From contig JAJYXT010000077.1 in NCBI GenBank assembly GCA_021801645.1, positions 1-45,896 of the forward strand: 45,896 nucleotides of DNA, written 5' to 3'. Positions 1-8,180 of the stretch are shown one piece after another. Numbering within the stretch: the stretch's first letter is position 1; every line of letters begins with the position of its first letter. The notes beneath the pieces were generated by a model. That model made no database searches. It had not been told where the DNA came from and was given only the letters and a program-made list of their open reading frames with translations. Source of the stretch: a bacterium. GTDB lineage: Bacteria > Chloroflexota > Dormibacteria > Aeolococcales > Bog-877. A program made the translations under genes and the position numbers.

Positions 1-91
1 GAGAGATGACCCCGCGCTCGGCGACGCCCTCCGCTCCCCCTGGCGAAGCGGCCGTTGCCCCCGAAGCCCCCAGGCGCGCGTCCGGGGCGAG

Positions 92-736
92 TCACCCCTC
101 CATCTGGACCGGCCAGTCGACGCCCGAGGACGCAAGCCGGTAAACGGCCATCGGACGGTCATGCGGCTCGGTGGCGAGCGCCCGAACGGACTCCAGCCGA
201 AAACCGTTCTTCTCCAGGATCCGCCGGGACGGAATGTTGGCCGCCTCGGGCGCGATCACAAGCCCGGCACCGGGATGGTGGCGTCGAACCTCGGCGACCA
301 GGGCAGCGATCATCGCGGTTCCGAAACCACGGCCCAGGAGGCCCGTAACGCCGATGGCGTAGTCGGCCCCCACCTCGTCGTCCCGGACGTCCATCGCCTT
401 TGCTTCATCCGGGTAATCACCCCACCGATACCACTGGCACCAGCCGGCGGGCTCCCCGTCAATCAAGACCATGCACAACTTGGTCGCTGACCCCGCCCCC
501 TCGACCAGGCGCAGCCGCAGTTCCTCGAGCGCCCTCTCAGCCGTCGACTCAGGGGTCCACCAACGCGCCACGTGCGGCGCGCGCAACCAAGCCCCAACCT
601 TCGCAAGATCTGCGAGTGCCATCGGTCGGAGAGTCACGAGCGGCGCCACCGGCTCGAGACTAAAGGTTGCGGGTATCGCGAGCGGCGGATGACGGCGCTG
701 GCAGGCAGCTGCGCCATTCGCTTCACTGGCCGCCAT
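92..736 (-). CDS. GNAT family N-acetyltransferase (AAC(6')-like)
   Basis: A 214-residue protein with the GNAT fold. The first core strand VTLRPM lies near residues 34-39, a short helix with the ARWW motif follows, and the acetyl-CoA loop region is GLLGRGFGTAMI in the middle, with a C-terminal half (EAANIPSRRILEKNGFRL) typical of the family. The WWTP and EPAGWCQWYRW features resemble the aminoglycoside 6'-acetyltransferase-like branch, but the substrate cannot be told from sequence and resistance is not implied. The ATG at 736 is preceded by a good AGGAG ribosome-binding site, so the 33 residues before the fold appear to be translated; internal GTG codons at 649 and 637 are alternatives. It stands alone at the left edge. 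Confidence 0.85.
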   Translation of the reverse strand: MAASEANGAAACQRRHPPLAIPATFSLEPVAPLVTLRPMALADLAKVGAWLRAPHVARWWTPESTAERALEELRLRLVEGAGSATKLCMVLIDGEPAGWCQWYRWGDYPDEAKAMDVRDDEVGADYAIGVTGLLGRGFGTAMIAALVAEVRRHHPGAGLVIAPEAANIPSRRILEKNGFRLESVRALATEPHDRPMAVYRLASSGVDWPVQMEG

Positions 737-1196
737 CCCGCTCCTGGCGGCCGACGACCTGCGGATCGTGGGCTAGGAGAAGGAGCGGCAACGACTCCTC
801 GGAGCCCGCGCCGTGGAGTATGCCGCGGGGGACGATGGCTCATCCCCCACCTCTTCCGCGAGGTTCCGGGCCCGGACGCCCAGGTCCCCGAGCCAGGACC
901 ATTGGCTGGCCACGACGAGGGTCCTGAGTGCCGGAGCCATGCCCCACAGTCTTCGCCGACGGCCGCCCCGGGGGTGGCCGACTGGGGCCGCCGGCGGAGA
1001 CGCGGAGGCGTGCGCTTTCCCCGACCCTGGCACTATGTCCGGCACAGGTGTTCGTCGAGGTGCGCGGGGCGGCCCGTCGTGCCTGCAGGCGGTCCATTCC
1101 GACACCGGCTTGTCCACACCCGAAGTGGGGAAAAAGAGGATAAGTGGATTGCCGACTCCGCAACCAAAATCCCTAAGTTTCTGAGGTTTTTCGCTA
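737..1196. other. Non-coding stretch with a DnaA-box-like site
   Basis: About 460 bases between the divergent acetyltransferase and zinc-ribbon genes. The open frames here are short, overlap on both strands and resemble nothing I recognise. The last 90 bases turn noticeably A/T-rich. TTGTCCACA at 1110-1118 matches the DnaA-box variant common in high-GC Gram-positives, and TTATCCTCT on the minus strand at 1135-1143 is a 7/9 match. One good box is not enough to call an origin. Confidence 0.4.
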
Positions 1197-1227
1197 TTGA
1201 CAGCGGACCTTAAGCAGGGCTTAACAT
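1197..1227 (+). promoter_or_regulatory. Sigma70-type promoter for the zinc-ribbon gene
   Basis: TTGACA at 1197-1202 is a perfect -35 hexamer. TTAACA at 1221 (18-base spacer) or TAACAT at 1222 (19-base spacer) can serve as the -10. The predicted transcription start falls at about 1233-1236, essentially on the GTG start codon at 1236, so the message would be leaderless. No Shine-Dalgarno sequence is visible before that GTG. Confidence 0.5.
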
Positions 1228-1235
1228 GGGCGGCC

Positions 1236-1511
1236 GTGACTCCTCCCCGCAGCCCCCGCCCGCCCCGCCTCTGCGCCCGCGCCGGCTGCGGCACCCCGGT
1301 CAAGAAGCCGACCGCCCGGTACTGCAGCGTGGCCTGCTCAGCCCAGGACCCGGAACGTCGGGCGCGGCTCCGTGAGCGGGCTCGCTGCGGTCGGATACTC
1401 CCCCTGGCACGGCAACTTCCCTTGGACTTCGACGGCGAGGAGCAGAGGATTGCGGCCCTCGCCGGAGCCCGGGAGGAGGTCCCCCAGGGGCTCTCGCGCT
1501 GGGCGGTCTGA
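1236..1511 (+). CDS. Small zinc-ribbon-like protein
   Basis: A 91-residue protein if translation starts at the GTG at 1236, or 104 residues from the in-frame TTG at 1197. The N-terminal third holds a CxxxxCG...RYCSxxC cysteine cluster, a common pattern for a small zinc-binding module, followed by a basic helix rich in Arg (PERRARLRERAR) and an acidic tail. I favour 1236 because 1197 lies inside the -35 hexamer of a good promoter and the GTG falls where transcription should begin. The function is unknown; a nucleic-acid or protein-binding adaptor is possible. It converges on the other zinc-ribbon gene, with three bases between the stops. Confidence 0.6.
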   Translation: MTPPRSPRPPRLCARAGCGTPVKKPTARYCSVACSAQDPERRARLRERARCGRILPLARQLPLDFDGEEQRIAALAGAREEVPQGLSRWAV

Positions 1512-1514
1512 GAC

Positions 1515-1697
1515 TCAGGAGATCGGCGTCCGGGGGCGGACCATGGCCTCGGCGGTGCGGATGTCAGCGGCGGTGACGGTGACCCGCAGGCTCTGCTCGC
1601 AGTGGTGACAGATCAGATGGAAGGTGGTGGGCTGGGGGATGTCCCGCGCCACCTCCTGGCGAAAGCCGCAGGCCTCGCAGCTGACCACCGCACGCAT
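1515..1697 (-). CDS. Small zinc-ribbon protein, CxxC...CxxC
   Basis: A 60-residue protein with two cysteine pairs, CEAC near residue 7 and CHHC near residue 30, spaced as in a rubredoxin-like or zinc-ribbon fold. The strand-rich segments (TTFHLI, SLRVTV) fit such a fold. It is probably a metal-binding small protein that works alone or as an adaptor, but I do not recognise a named family. It lies 61 bases downstream of the MFS gene on the same strand, behind a GC-rich hairpin, and may form the tail of that transcript or have its own promoter. Confidence 0.6.
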   Translation of the reverse strand: MRAVVSCEACGFRQEVARDIPQPTTFHLICHHCEQSLRVTVTAADIRTAEAMVRPRTPIS

Positions 1698-1718
1698 GGG
1701 CCCATTGAAGTCCTAGGA

Positions 1719-1738
1719 GCGGTGGGGAGAGCCACCGC
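1719..1738 (-). terminator. GC-rich hairpin after the MFS gene
   Basis: A perfect 7-bp stem (GCGGTGG with CCACCGC) and a 6-base loop lie about 20 bases past the MFS stop codon at the end of the 17-gene cluster. No T-run follows, so it is a weak intrinsic-terminator candidate or an RNA 3'-end stabiliser. Confidence 0.35.
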
Positions 1739-1758
1739 CAACGGACTGCCACACGCCG

Positions 1759-3123
1759 CTACCGCGCCGTAACCGGGCGCTGCCCCCAGGAACGACCGAG
1801 TGCCAGCCCACCAGCGGCCACCAGGCAGACCCCGAGGAAGGCGATGACGTCGCTGGCCCCCACCACGTCCGCCACGGCCCCCGCGACCAGCAGCGGCAGG
1901 GCGATGGCGAGGTTGATCAGCAGGAAGGCGCCCCCGAAGATCCGGCCCCGGGTCGCCTCCTCAGTGCCCTCCTGGATCAGCACCAGGCAGGGGATGAGCA
2001 CCGCGCCGAGCCCCGCGCCGAAGATGACCGCCAGACCGATGGCCAGGGGGACCAGGGCCCCATCCACCCCGAGCTGGCGGAGGATGGGGGGGAGGACGCC
2101 CAGGACCAGCATGGCGGCCCCGGCCAGTGTGAGCCCGAGCGAAGCCCTCCTCGCCCCGCCGGTGATCCCGGGCCGCCGGCTGATGATGGTCCCGGCCAGC
2201 ACCATGCCCACGGTGGCGGGCACCAGAAGGATGTAGCTGTCCTGGGGTCGGCGGAGCAGCACGTGCTGCATGTAGCCGGCGGAGAGGGCAAAGATGGTGA
2301 AGACGATCACCAGGGCCAGGGTCAGCATCCCGAAGGAGAAGGGCAGAATCGGGCTCTCCCGGATCACCACCAGCACCTCACGCACCTCGTCCACGGTTCG
2401 GCCGATCCCGCGGGAGACCGAACGGGACTCCGAGTGGGCGGCGGCCAGCCGGGCGCGGATCAGCCAGACAGCACCCGACGCCAGGGCGAAGAGGCTGGCG
2501 CCGAAGTAGTAGGGGCCCTCCTGCCCCAGCAACCGCTGGGCCAGGGATGCCAGCGGGACGGAGATGACGATGGTCATGACGATGGTCACGGTGAACAGCG
2601 AGGTGGCGGCCGGCACGTCCTCGCGCCGCACCAAGGTGGGGATGCTGGCCGCCTCGGCGGGAGCGAAGAGCTGCCCGACGCCGGCGAACACCAGGGTGAT
2701 GACATAGAGCGGCGCCGCCTGGTGCTGGGCCACACCCGTCAATTCGAGCAGGGGCACGCCCAGGACCAGGATCCCCCGGCTGAGGTTGGTCCACATCATG
2801 AGGACCTTCTTGTCGTAGCGGTCGGCGAAGATCCCGGCCGGCACCGACAGGAACACGGCGGGGATGGTGTAGGCGAGCAAGAGGGCGGCGTCGCTGAGGT
2901 ACAGGTGGGTCAGGGAGTAGATGGAAAGCAGAAGCGAGAAGGCGAAGAACTTGTCCCCCAGCTGGGCGGCCACCTGGGCGCCCCAGAGGAGACGGAAGTC
3001 CCGGCTGGCCAAAGCCTGACGGAAGCCGGCGGGGCCAGGAGAGGAGGGCCGCTGGGTCCCAGGGACCCTCTGGCCCACAGCCGTCATGGGGGCGAATATA
3101 TCACCGCGGCTCCCCATCTCCAT
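1759..3123 (-). CDS. MFS transporter
   Basis: A 454-residue integral membrane protein with about twelve hydrophobic segments and the layout of an MFS exporter. The conserved loop between helices 2 and 3 reads GIFADRYDKKVLMM, the usual GxxxDRxxRR-type motif A. The N-terminal sequence FRQALASRDFRLLWGAQVAAQLGD is typical of the MFS_1/MFS_3 permeases related to macrolide and enterobactin exporters. The substrate is unknown. The ATG at 3123 overlaps the end of rsmA by 23 bases; an in-frame ATG at 3087 would remove the overlap and is an alternative. It is the last gene of the efp-to-MFS cluster. Confidence 0.85.
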   Translation of the reverse strand: MEMGSRGDIFAPMTAVGQRVPGTQRPSSPGPAGFRQALASRDFRLLWGAQVAAQLGDKFFAFSLLLSIYSLTHLYLSDAALLLAYTIPAVFLSVPAGIFADRYDKKVLMMWTNLSRGILVLGVPLLELTGVAQHQAAPLYVITLVFAGVGQLFAPAEAASIPTLVRREDVPAATSLFTVTIVMTIVISVPLASLAQRLLGQEGPYYFGASLFALASGAVWLIRARLAAAHSESRSVSRGIGRTVDEVREVLVVIRESPILPFSFGMLTLALVIVFTIFALSAGYMQHVLLRRPQDSYILLVPATVGMVLAGTIISRRPGITGGARRASLGLTLAGAAMLVLGVLPPILRQLGVDGALVPLAIGLAVIFGAGLGAVLIPCLVLIQEGTEEATRGRIFGGAFLLINLAIALPLLVAGAVADVVGASDVIAFLGVCLVAAGGLALGRSWGQRPVTAR

Positions 3124-3952
3124 CCCCCAGGACAGTGGCCAGCCTGACCCACTGCCCGAGGTCGATCGCCCCCGGGCGCTGGGCGGGGTCGATCTGCGCC
3201 ATCTCCAACAGCCGGGCGGCCCGCTGGGGGCTCACGCCCATGGCCAGGGCCACCCCGTGCCGCAGCTGCTTGCGTCGCTGCTGGAAGACGGGGCGCGCCA
3301 GCTGCAGGAGAGCCTCCCGCTCCCGTCGTTCGAGCGCCCGGCGAGGAACCAGCTCGACCAAGGCGCTGCTCACCTTGGGCCGCGGCCAGAAGCTCTCCGG
3401 CCCAGCCTGAAGTCGCACCTCACAGGTCGCCGCCAGCTGCACCGCCAGAGTGGCCAGGGACCACCTGCCCGCCGGCGCCGCCAGCCTCAGTGCCACCTCC
3501 TGTTGGAGCAGGACGTGGCAGCTGAGCGGAGCGGGCTCCATCTCCAGCAGGTGGCTGAGGAGCGCACCGGTGATGCTGTAGGGAAGGTTGCCCACCACGA
3601 TGTACGGCGCTTTGATCCCCAGCTCCTCAGGGCCGACGCGGAGGGCGCTCTCCTCCACCACCCGGAGCTCGGGGTGGCGGACCCGGAGCAGCCCGAGGGC
3701 CACCACCGCCCGGTGGTCCACCTCGACCCCGACCACCGTACGGCCCGCCTCCAGCAATCCCTGGGTCAGCGAACCGAGACCCGGCCCGATCTCCAGGACG
3801 AGTGGCGGGGAATCTGGGAGGGAGGCCACGATGGCGTCCCGCACCTGCCGGTCGACCAGGAAGCTCTGCCCCCTACCCCGCTCAGGGGAGAGGCCGAAGC
3901 GACGGGCCACGGCCCTGACGGTGGACTCCCGGCAGAGGTCCAGCTCCCTCAC
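3101..3952 (-). CDS. rsmA: 16S rRNA (adenine1518-N6/adenine1519-N6)-dimethyltransferase
   Basis: KsgA/RsmA dimethylates two adjacent adenines in helix 45 of 16S rRNA during small-subunit maturation. The 283-residue length fits the family. The SAM-binding motif I is LEIGPGLGSLT, the catalytic motif IV is NLPYSI, and the N-terminal segment FGLSPERGRGQSFLVD matches the usual KxxGQxFL region. I chose the GTG at 3952 because it overlaps the tatD stop in a GTGA junction; the frame stays open upstream inside tatD, but that part has no family similarity. It sits between tatD and the MFS gene; rsmI-tatD-rsmA clustering is common. Confidence 0.93.
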   Translation of the reverse strand: MRELDLCRESTVRAVARRFGLSPERGRGQSFLVDRQVRDAIVASLPDSPPLVLEIGPGLGSLTQGLLEAGRTVVGVEVDHRAVVALGLLRVRHPELRVVEESALRVGPEELGIKAPYIVVGNLPYSITGALLSHLLEMEPAPLSCHVLLQQEVALRLAAPAGRWSLATLAVQLAATCEVRLQAGPESFWPRPKVSSALVELVPRRALERREREALLQLARPVFQQRRKQLRHGVALAMGVSPQRAARLLEMAQIDPAQRPGAIDLGQWVRLATVLGDGDGEPR

Positions 3953-4743
3953 GGCGAGGGAAGCTGGAAGAAGGCCCGGGCCGTGTAGCTGCTCCGCTCC
4001 GCGACCAACTCCAGCCCCACGCCGAGATGGCTGGCCAGCCAGGAGGCAGTCAGCCGAACCAGTGCCGGGTGGCACAGGCGGCCGCGCACCGGATGTGGCG
4101 CCAGGAACGGGGAGTCGGTCTCCAGGAGCAGCAGCGCAGGGGGCACCGCCAAGACCGCCTCCCTCAGGTCGGCGGCGGACCCGAAGGTGAGGTTGCCGGC
4201 AAACGAGCAGTGGAGCTTGCGGGAGACGGCTGCCTTGGCGAACTCGCCCCCCCCGCTGAAGCAATGGAGCATGGTGGGGACCCGCGGGGAGGCGTCCAGC
4301 ACCTCCAGCAGGTCCCCCCCCGCGTCCCGCTGGTGGATCACCACCGGCTTGCCGGCCTCGGCGGCCAGCTCCAGCATCTCCCGCAGCAGGCCGCGCTGCG
4401 CTCCTGGATCCCAGATGGTCCCCCCATCCCGCCGGTGGTAGTCCAGCCCCACCTCACCCAGGCCCACGGCCCGCGGGTGGTCGAGGAGGTCCCGAAGTTC
4501 ACGCCTCTCCGCGCTGGAAGGAGCGCGACCGTTGCTGGGGTGCCAGCCCGGGGTGAAGTAGACGCCCGGGTAAGTCTCGGCCAGCTCTCGGGCGCGCTGG
4601 TTCTCGGCCGGTGAATCCCCGCTTGTGACCATCTGCAAGACCCCGGCGGCGGCGGCCGCTGAGATCGCCTCAGCGGCGGGCATCCCGCGGCGCTCCAGCT
4701 CATCCAGGTGGCAGTGGGCGTCCACCAGCTGGATGTCACCCAC
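3949..4743 (-). CDS. tatD: TatD family metal-dependent hydrolase (DNase)
   Basis: A 264-residue TIM-barrel amidohydrolase of the TatD/YcfH type, a metal-dependent 3'-5' nuclease family linked to DNA repair and quality control. The metal ligands are all present: HCH in DAHCHLDEL, Glu in GEVGLDYHR, His in VIHQRDA, His in LHCFSGG, and Asp in ETDSPFL. The ATG at 4743 overlaps the end of rsmI by 8 bases, and its stop overlaps the rsmA start by 4, so the three genes are probably translationally coupled. Confidence 0.92.
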   Translation of the reverse strand: MGDIQLVDAHCHLDELERRGMPAAEAISAAAAAGVLQMVTSGDSPAENQRARELAETYPGVYFTPGWHPSNGRAPSSAERRELRDLLDHPRAVGLGEVGLDYHRRDGGTIWDPGAQRGLLREMLELAAEAGKPVVIHQRDAGGDLLEVLDASPRVPTMLHCFSGGGEFAKAAVSRKLHCSFAGNLTFGSAADLREAVLAVPPALLLLETDSPFLAPHPVRGRLCHPALVRLTASWLASHLGVGLELVAERSSYTARAFFQLPSP

Positions 4744-5416
4744 GGCGCGTGTCTCGGGGTGGGGCCTCCACGACCACCGTGCACTCCCCTCGGGCCGGCG
4801 TCGAGCGGAACTGCGCCGCCAGCTCGGCGGCGGTGCCGAGGTGCCAGCTCTCGTGCAGCTTGGAGATCTCCCGAGCCACCGCCAGCTGCCGGTCGGGGAG
4901 AAGCTCGGCGCACAGCGAGAGGGTTGCGGGCAAGCGCTGCGGGGCCTCGAAGAAGACCAGGGCCAGGTCGGGCGCCGAGCCCAGGACCCGTGCCATCCGC
5001 CCGCGGGTTCGGGGCAGGAAGCCGAGGAAGGCGAAGCGGTCGGCGCGCAGCCCGGAGGCCGCCACAGCGGCCACCACCGCCGACGGGCCGGGGATGGCCA
5101 GCACCTGATGGCCCGCGGCCCTCGCCGCGGCTACCAGCCTCCGGCCGGGGTCGCTGATCCCCGGGGTGCCGGCATCCGAGATCAGGGCTACGTCGACGCC
5201 CTCCAGCGCCGCGAGCACCTTCCCGATCCGCTCCGCCTCCCGAGGCGCGGGTAGAGAGATCATCTGCGGCCTGATCCCCAGGTGGTCGAGCAGGCGGCGG
5301 CTGTGCCTGGGGTCCTCTGCGACCACCACCTGGGCGGAGCGGAGGACCTGCTCGGCGCGTTGGGAGATGTCCCCCAGGTTTCCGATCGGGGTGGCCACCA
5401 CGTGGAGGGTTCCCAT
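4736..5416 (-). CDS. rsmI: 16S rRNA (cytidine1402-2'-O)-methyltransferase
   Basis: RsmI methylates the 2'-O of C1402 in the ribosomal P site. The protein has the tetrapyrrole-methylase-type fold: N-terminal VVATPIGNLGDIS, the AEDPRHSRRLLDHLGI region, the SAM-loop segment ISDAGTPGISDPG, and IPGPSAVVAAVAASGL. At 226 residues it is shorter than the roughly 280-residue E. coli enzyme because it lacks the C-terminal extension. It begins 12 bases after the end of the dinG-like gene and overlaps tatD. Confidence 0.92.
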   Translation of the reverse strand: MGTLHVVATPIGNLGDISQRAEQVLRSAQVVVAEDPRHSRRLLDHLGIRPQMISLPAPREAERIGKVLAALEGVDVALISDAGTPGISDPGRRLVAAARAAGHQVLAIPGPSAVVAAVAASGLRADRFAFLGFLPRTRGRMARVLGSAPDLALVFFEAPQRLPATLSLCAELLPDRQLAVAREISKLHESWHLGTAAELAAQFRSTPARGECTVVVEAPPRDTRRG

Positions 5417-5428
5417 CTGCAGGCGGCC

Positions 5429-8179
5429 TCAGCGAGTCGGCCGCGGCCCCCGCCGCGCCCTCACGAACTCCCCCACCAGGGCGCCGACCGCCTCCACCGG
5501 TTGGTCGGAGATGGTTGCCCGTGGAAGCGCGTCCACGAAGCTCTGGCCGTAACGGCGCTGATGGATCCGGGGGTCACAGACCACCACCGCGCCCCGGTCC
5601 TCCCGGCCCCGCACCAGCCGGCCGAACCCCTGCTTGAGGCGGAGCACGGCCTCCGGGAGGGAAAGCTGGGTGAAGGAGTCGGGGCGGCCTCGGGCCCGGG
5701 CCTGGAAGATGGGGTCGGAGGGCACCGGGAAGGGCAGCTTGTCGATGACGACACACTGGAGCAGATCGCCGGGCAGGTCTATCCCCTCCCAGAAGCTGCT
5801 GGTGCCCATGAGCACGGTGCGCGGGTGGTCGCGAAAGCCGCGCAGGAGCTGGTTGCGGGTCCCGTCGAGCCCCTGGGCCAAGAGGGCGATCCCCCGGCCC
5901 TGGAGGCGCGGGCGCAGCCGGGAGGCAACCTCTCTCAGGGCGGCGTACCCCGTGAAGAGGACCAGCGTGCGCCCGCCCAGCTCGGTGGCCACCTCGTCGA
6001 CCAGCCGGGCCACCACCTCGGCGTGCCGGGGATCGTCATGGGCCGGGATTCCGCGGGGGATGCAGAGAATGGCCTGGCTCAGGAAGTCGAATGGCGAGTC
6101 CAGCACCAGCTCCTCCCCGCCGTCGAAGCCCAGCCGGTCGCGCACGTAGCGAAACGAGCCCGCCACCGCCAGGGTGGCCGAGGTCAGTACCACCGTGTCC
6201 ATCCGGGAGAAGAGTTGCTCGGACAGGGTGGCTCCGATCTCATAGGGGGCGGAGCGCAGCACCGCGCGGCCCCTGGCCTCCAGCTCCGCCCAGACCACTC
6301 GCGGGCTCGCCGCCGGCTCCCCAGCCGCAGCTGCGAGAGCGGAGCCCAGGAAGTCGGCGCAGCTCTGGAGGGCGTCCGCCGCCAAAAGGCACTCGCGAGC
6401 GGCATTGTCCGGCTGCGGCCAAAGCATCTCCTGCAATGGCGCGGCGACCGCCGCCTGTCGCAGCCCCACCGCGGCCCGTTGGGCGGCGGACTGGGCACGG
6501 GCCAGAGCGCGAGCACACCGGGCCCAGGCCGGGTCGTCGCCCAGCCGCGGATCCAGTAACAGAGCCGAGCGGTCGCCGGCCTCGCCCCTCTGCTCCAGCA
6601 GCTGCCGCAGCTCCGCGAAGGCGCCCTGCGCCCCCTCTCGGGCCGACCGCAGCCAGCCTCCCAGAGGAGCGTCTCCGAACCGTGGCAGCCGGTCGACGAC
6701 CGCCGCGACTCTTCCCGGCCCCAGCCGGTCCGACTGGGCCTGGGTGGCTGCCTCCTCGAGGTGGTGAGCCTCGTCCACCACCAGCCGCCGCGACTCCGGC
6801 AGGATGGATCCCCCGCTGTCGGCATCGGCCAGGAGCAGGGCGTGGTTGACGATGACCAGATCCGCCTCGCGAGCCTCCAAGCGGGCTCGAGCCATGAAGC
6901 ACCGCCGGTCCCGCCAGTTGTGGCAGGCAGGACCCAGGCAGTCGTCGACCGTCGAGCCCACCTGCTCCCACAGCTCAGGGTCGCGGCCCGCCAGCCTCAG
7001 CTCCCCCCGGTCCCCGGTCTCGGTCTGCTCCGCCCACACCACCAGGCGCAGCTGGAAGCGGAGCTCGTCCAGGTCCCGGCGCCGCACCCCCGGGGGAGCC
7101 GAGCGGAGCCATCGCTCCAGCCGCCTCAGGCTGACGTAGTTGCCCCGGCCCTTGAGTACGACGGCCCTCACCGGCAGGGGCCGCGCCGCCTCCAGCGCGG
7201 GCAGGTCCTTCCCGACCAGCTGCTCCTGCAGGGTGATGGTGTGGGTGGAGATGAGAACGCGGTCGCCGGTGCGGTTGGCCCACTCGCGGGCTGGGTGGAG
7301 GTAGGCGAGGGACTTGCCGACCCCGGTGCCGGCCTCCACCAGCAACCGTAGCTCCCGGTTGAAGGCCTGGGTCACTGCCACCGCCATCTGCTGCTGCTCC
7401 TCGCGAAGCTCGAAGGAGGGATCGGCAGCGGCCAGCACCCCACCCTCGGCAAAGTCCGCTGCCACCTCGGAAGGGTCGAGCCGACCACCGGGGTGGGGGC
7501 TGGGCGGCACTGGGCGAGATGGCGGGCGGACCGTGAGCCGATCCTCCACTCCCGGCTCGATGGGCTGGAGCTGACTCGCCATGAACTCTCCCGACGCCCA
7601 TCCACTCCCCGCGGCCATCGACGCCAGGCGCGCCCTCAAGCCCGGTGTCAGCTTTTGCATCTCCTCGACCAGCCGCCAGAGGAGGAGCCTGGTGGTGTCC
7701 GCGTCCGAAAGCGCCCTGTGGGGACGATCGTGGACCAGGCCCAGGGCCTGGCCGAGCTGCTCCAAACTGTGGCTGGGCGCCCGGGGCAGGATGATCCTCG
7801 CCAGCTCCGAGGTGTCCACTGCCGGGCGCTGAGAGAACTCCGATGGCAGGATGGCGGAGCAGAAGGCGAGGTCGAAGGAGACTCCGTGTCCGACCAGGAC
7901 GGCGCCGCGGGCGAAATCCGCCAGCTGGGCGACCACCTCGGCAGGGCTCGGCTGACCGGCGAGGTCGTGGTCGGAGAGCCCACACAACCGCTGGATGGCT
8001 AGTGGGAGCGGCAGGCCCGGGTCGGCAAGGGAGGTCAGCTGACCGATAATCCCCGCGTCCGTGAACCGGACGGCCCCCACCTCGATGATCCGGTCGGACC
8101 TCGGGGACAGCCCGGTGGTCTCCAGATCGAACGCCACGTACTCAGTGCCGGGACCGAACTCCAGCGCTAGGGCTGCCAC
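5429..8179 (-). CDS. dinG: DinG-like ATP-dependent helicase with N-terminal DnaQ-type exonuclease domain
   Basis: A roughly 916-residue fusion. The first 170 residues form a DEDD exonuclease (FDLETTGL with Asp and Glu ligands, HGVSFDL, and ALSDADTT). The rest is an XPD/DinG-type superfamily 2 helicase with Walker A EAGTGVGKS, DEAH box VVDEAHHLEE, SATLAVAG and the C-terminal QGFGRLVR motif. The fusion resembles Gram-positive DinG/YpvA proteins, some of which are nucleases rather than active helicases. Of the usual four Fe-S cysteines, three are visible (CLGPAC and RRC before the NHALL segment); the first, normally in KGRxNYLC, reads YVS here. I chose the GTG at 8179, just after the cmk stop; a TTG at 8233 is possible. 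Confidence 0.85.
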   Translation of the reverse strand: MAALALEFGPGTEYVAFDLETTGLSPRSDRIIEVGAVRFTDAGIIGQLTSLADPGLPLPLAIQRLCGLSDHDLAGQPSPAEVVAQLADFARGAVLVGHGVSFDLAFCSAILPSEFSQRPAVDTSELARIILPRAPSHSLEQLGQALGLVHDRPHRALSDADTTRLLLWRLVEEMQKLTPGLRARLASMAAGSGWASGEFMASQLQPIEPGVEDRLTVRPPSRPVPPSPHPGGRLDPSEVAADFAEGGVLAAADPSFELREEQQQMAVAVTQAFNRELRLLVEAGTGVGKSLAYLHPAREWANRTGDRVLISTHTITLQEQLVGKDLPALEAARPLPVRAVVLKGRGNYVSLRRLERWLRSAPPGVRRRDLDELRFQLRLVVWAEQTETGDRGELRLAGRDPELWEQVGSTVDDCLGPACHNWRDRRCFMARARLEAREADLVIVNHALLLADADSGGSILPESRRLVVDEAHHLEEAATQAQSDRLGPGRVAAVVDRLPRFGDAPLGGWLRSAREGAQGAFAELRQLLEQRGEAGDRSALLLDPRLGDDPAWARCARALARAQSAAQRAAVGLRQAAVAAPLQEMLWPQPDNAARECLLAADALQSCADFLGSALAAAAGEPAASPRVVWAELEARGRAVLRSAPYEIGATLSEQLFSRMDTVVLTSATLAVAGSFRYVRDRLGFDGGEELVLDSPFDFLSQAILCIPRGIPAHDDPRHAEVVARLVDEVATELGGRTLVLFTGYAALREVASRLRPRLQGRGIALLAQGLDGTRNQLLRGFRDHPRTVLMGTSSFWEGIDLPGDLLQCVVIDKLPFPVPSDPIFQARARGRPDSFTQLSLPEAVLRLKQGFGRLVRGREDRGAVVVCDPRIHQRRYGQSFVDALPRATISDQPVEAVGALVGEFVRARRGPRPTR

Positions 8180-8180
8180 G

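Noticed and set aside
1100-1200. Possible replication origin
   Set aside because: Only one good DnaA box, and no dnaA, dnaN or rpmH nearby.
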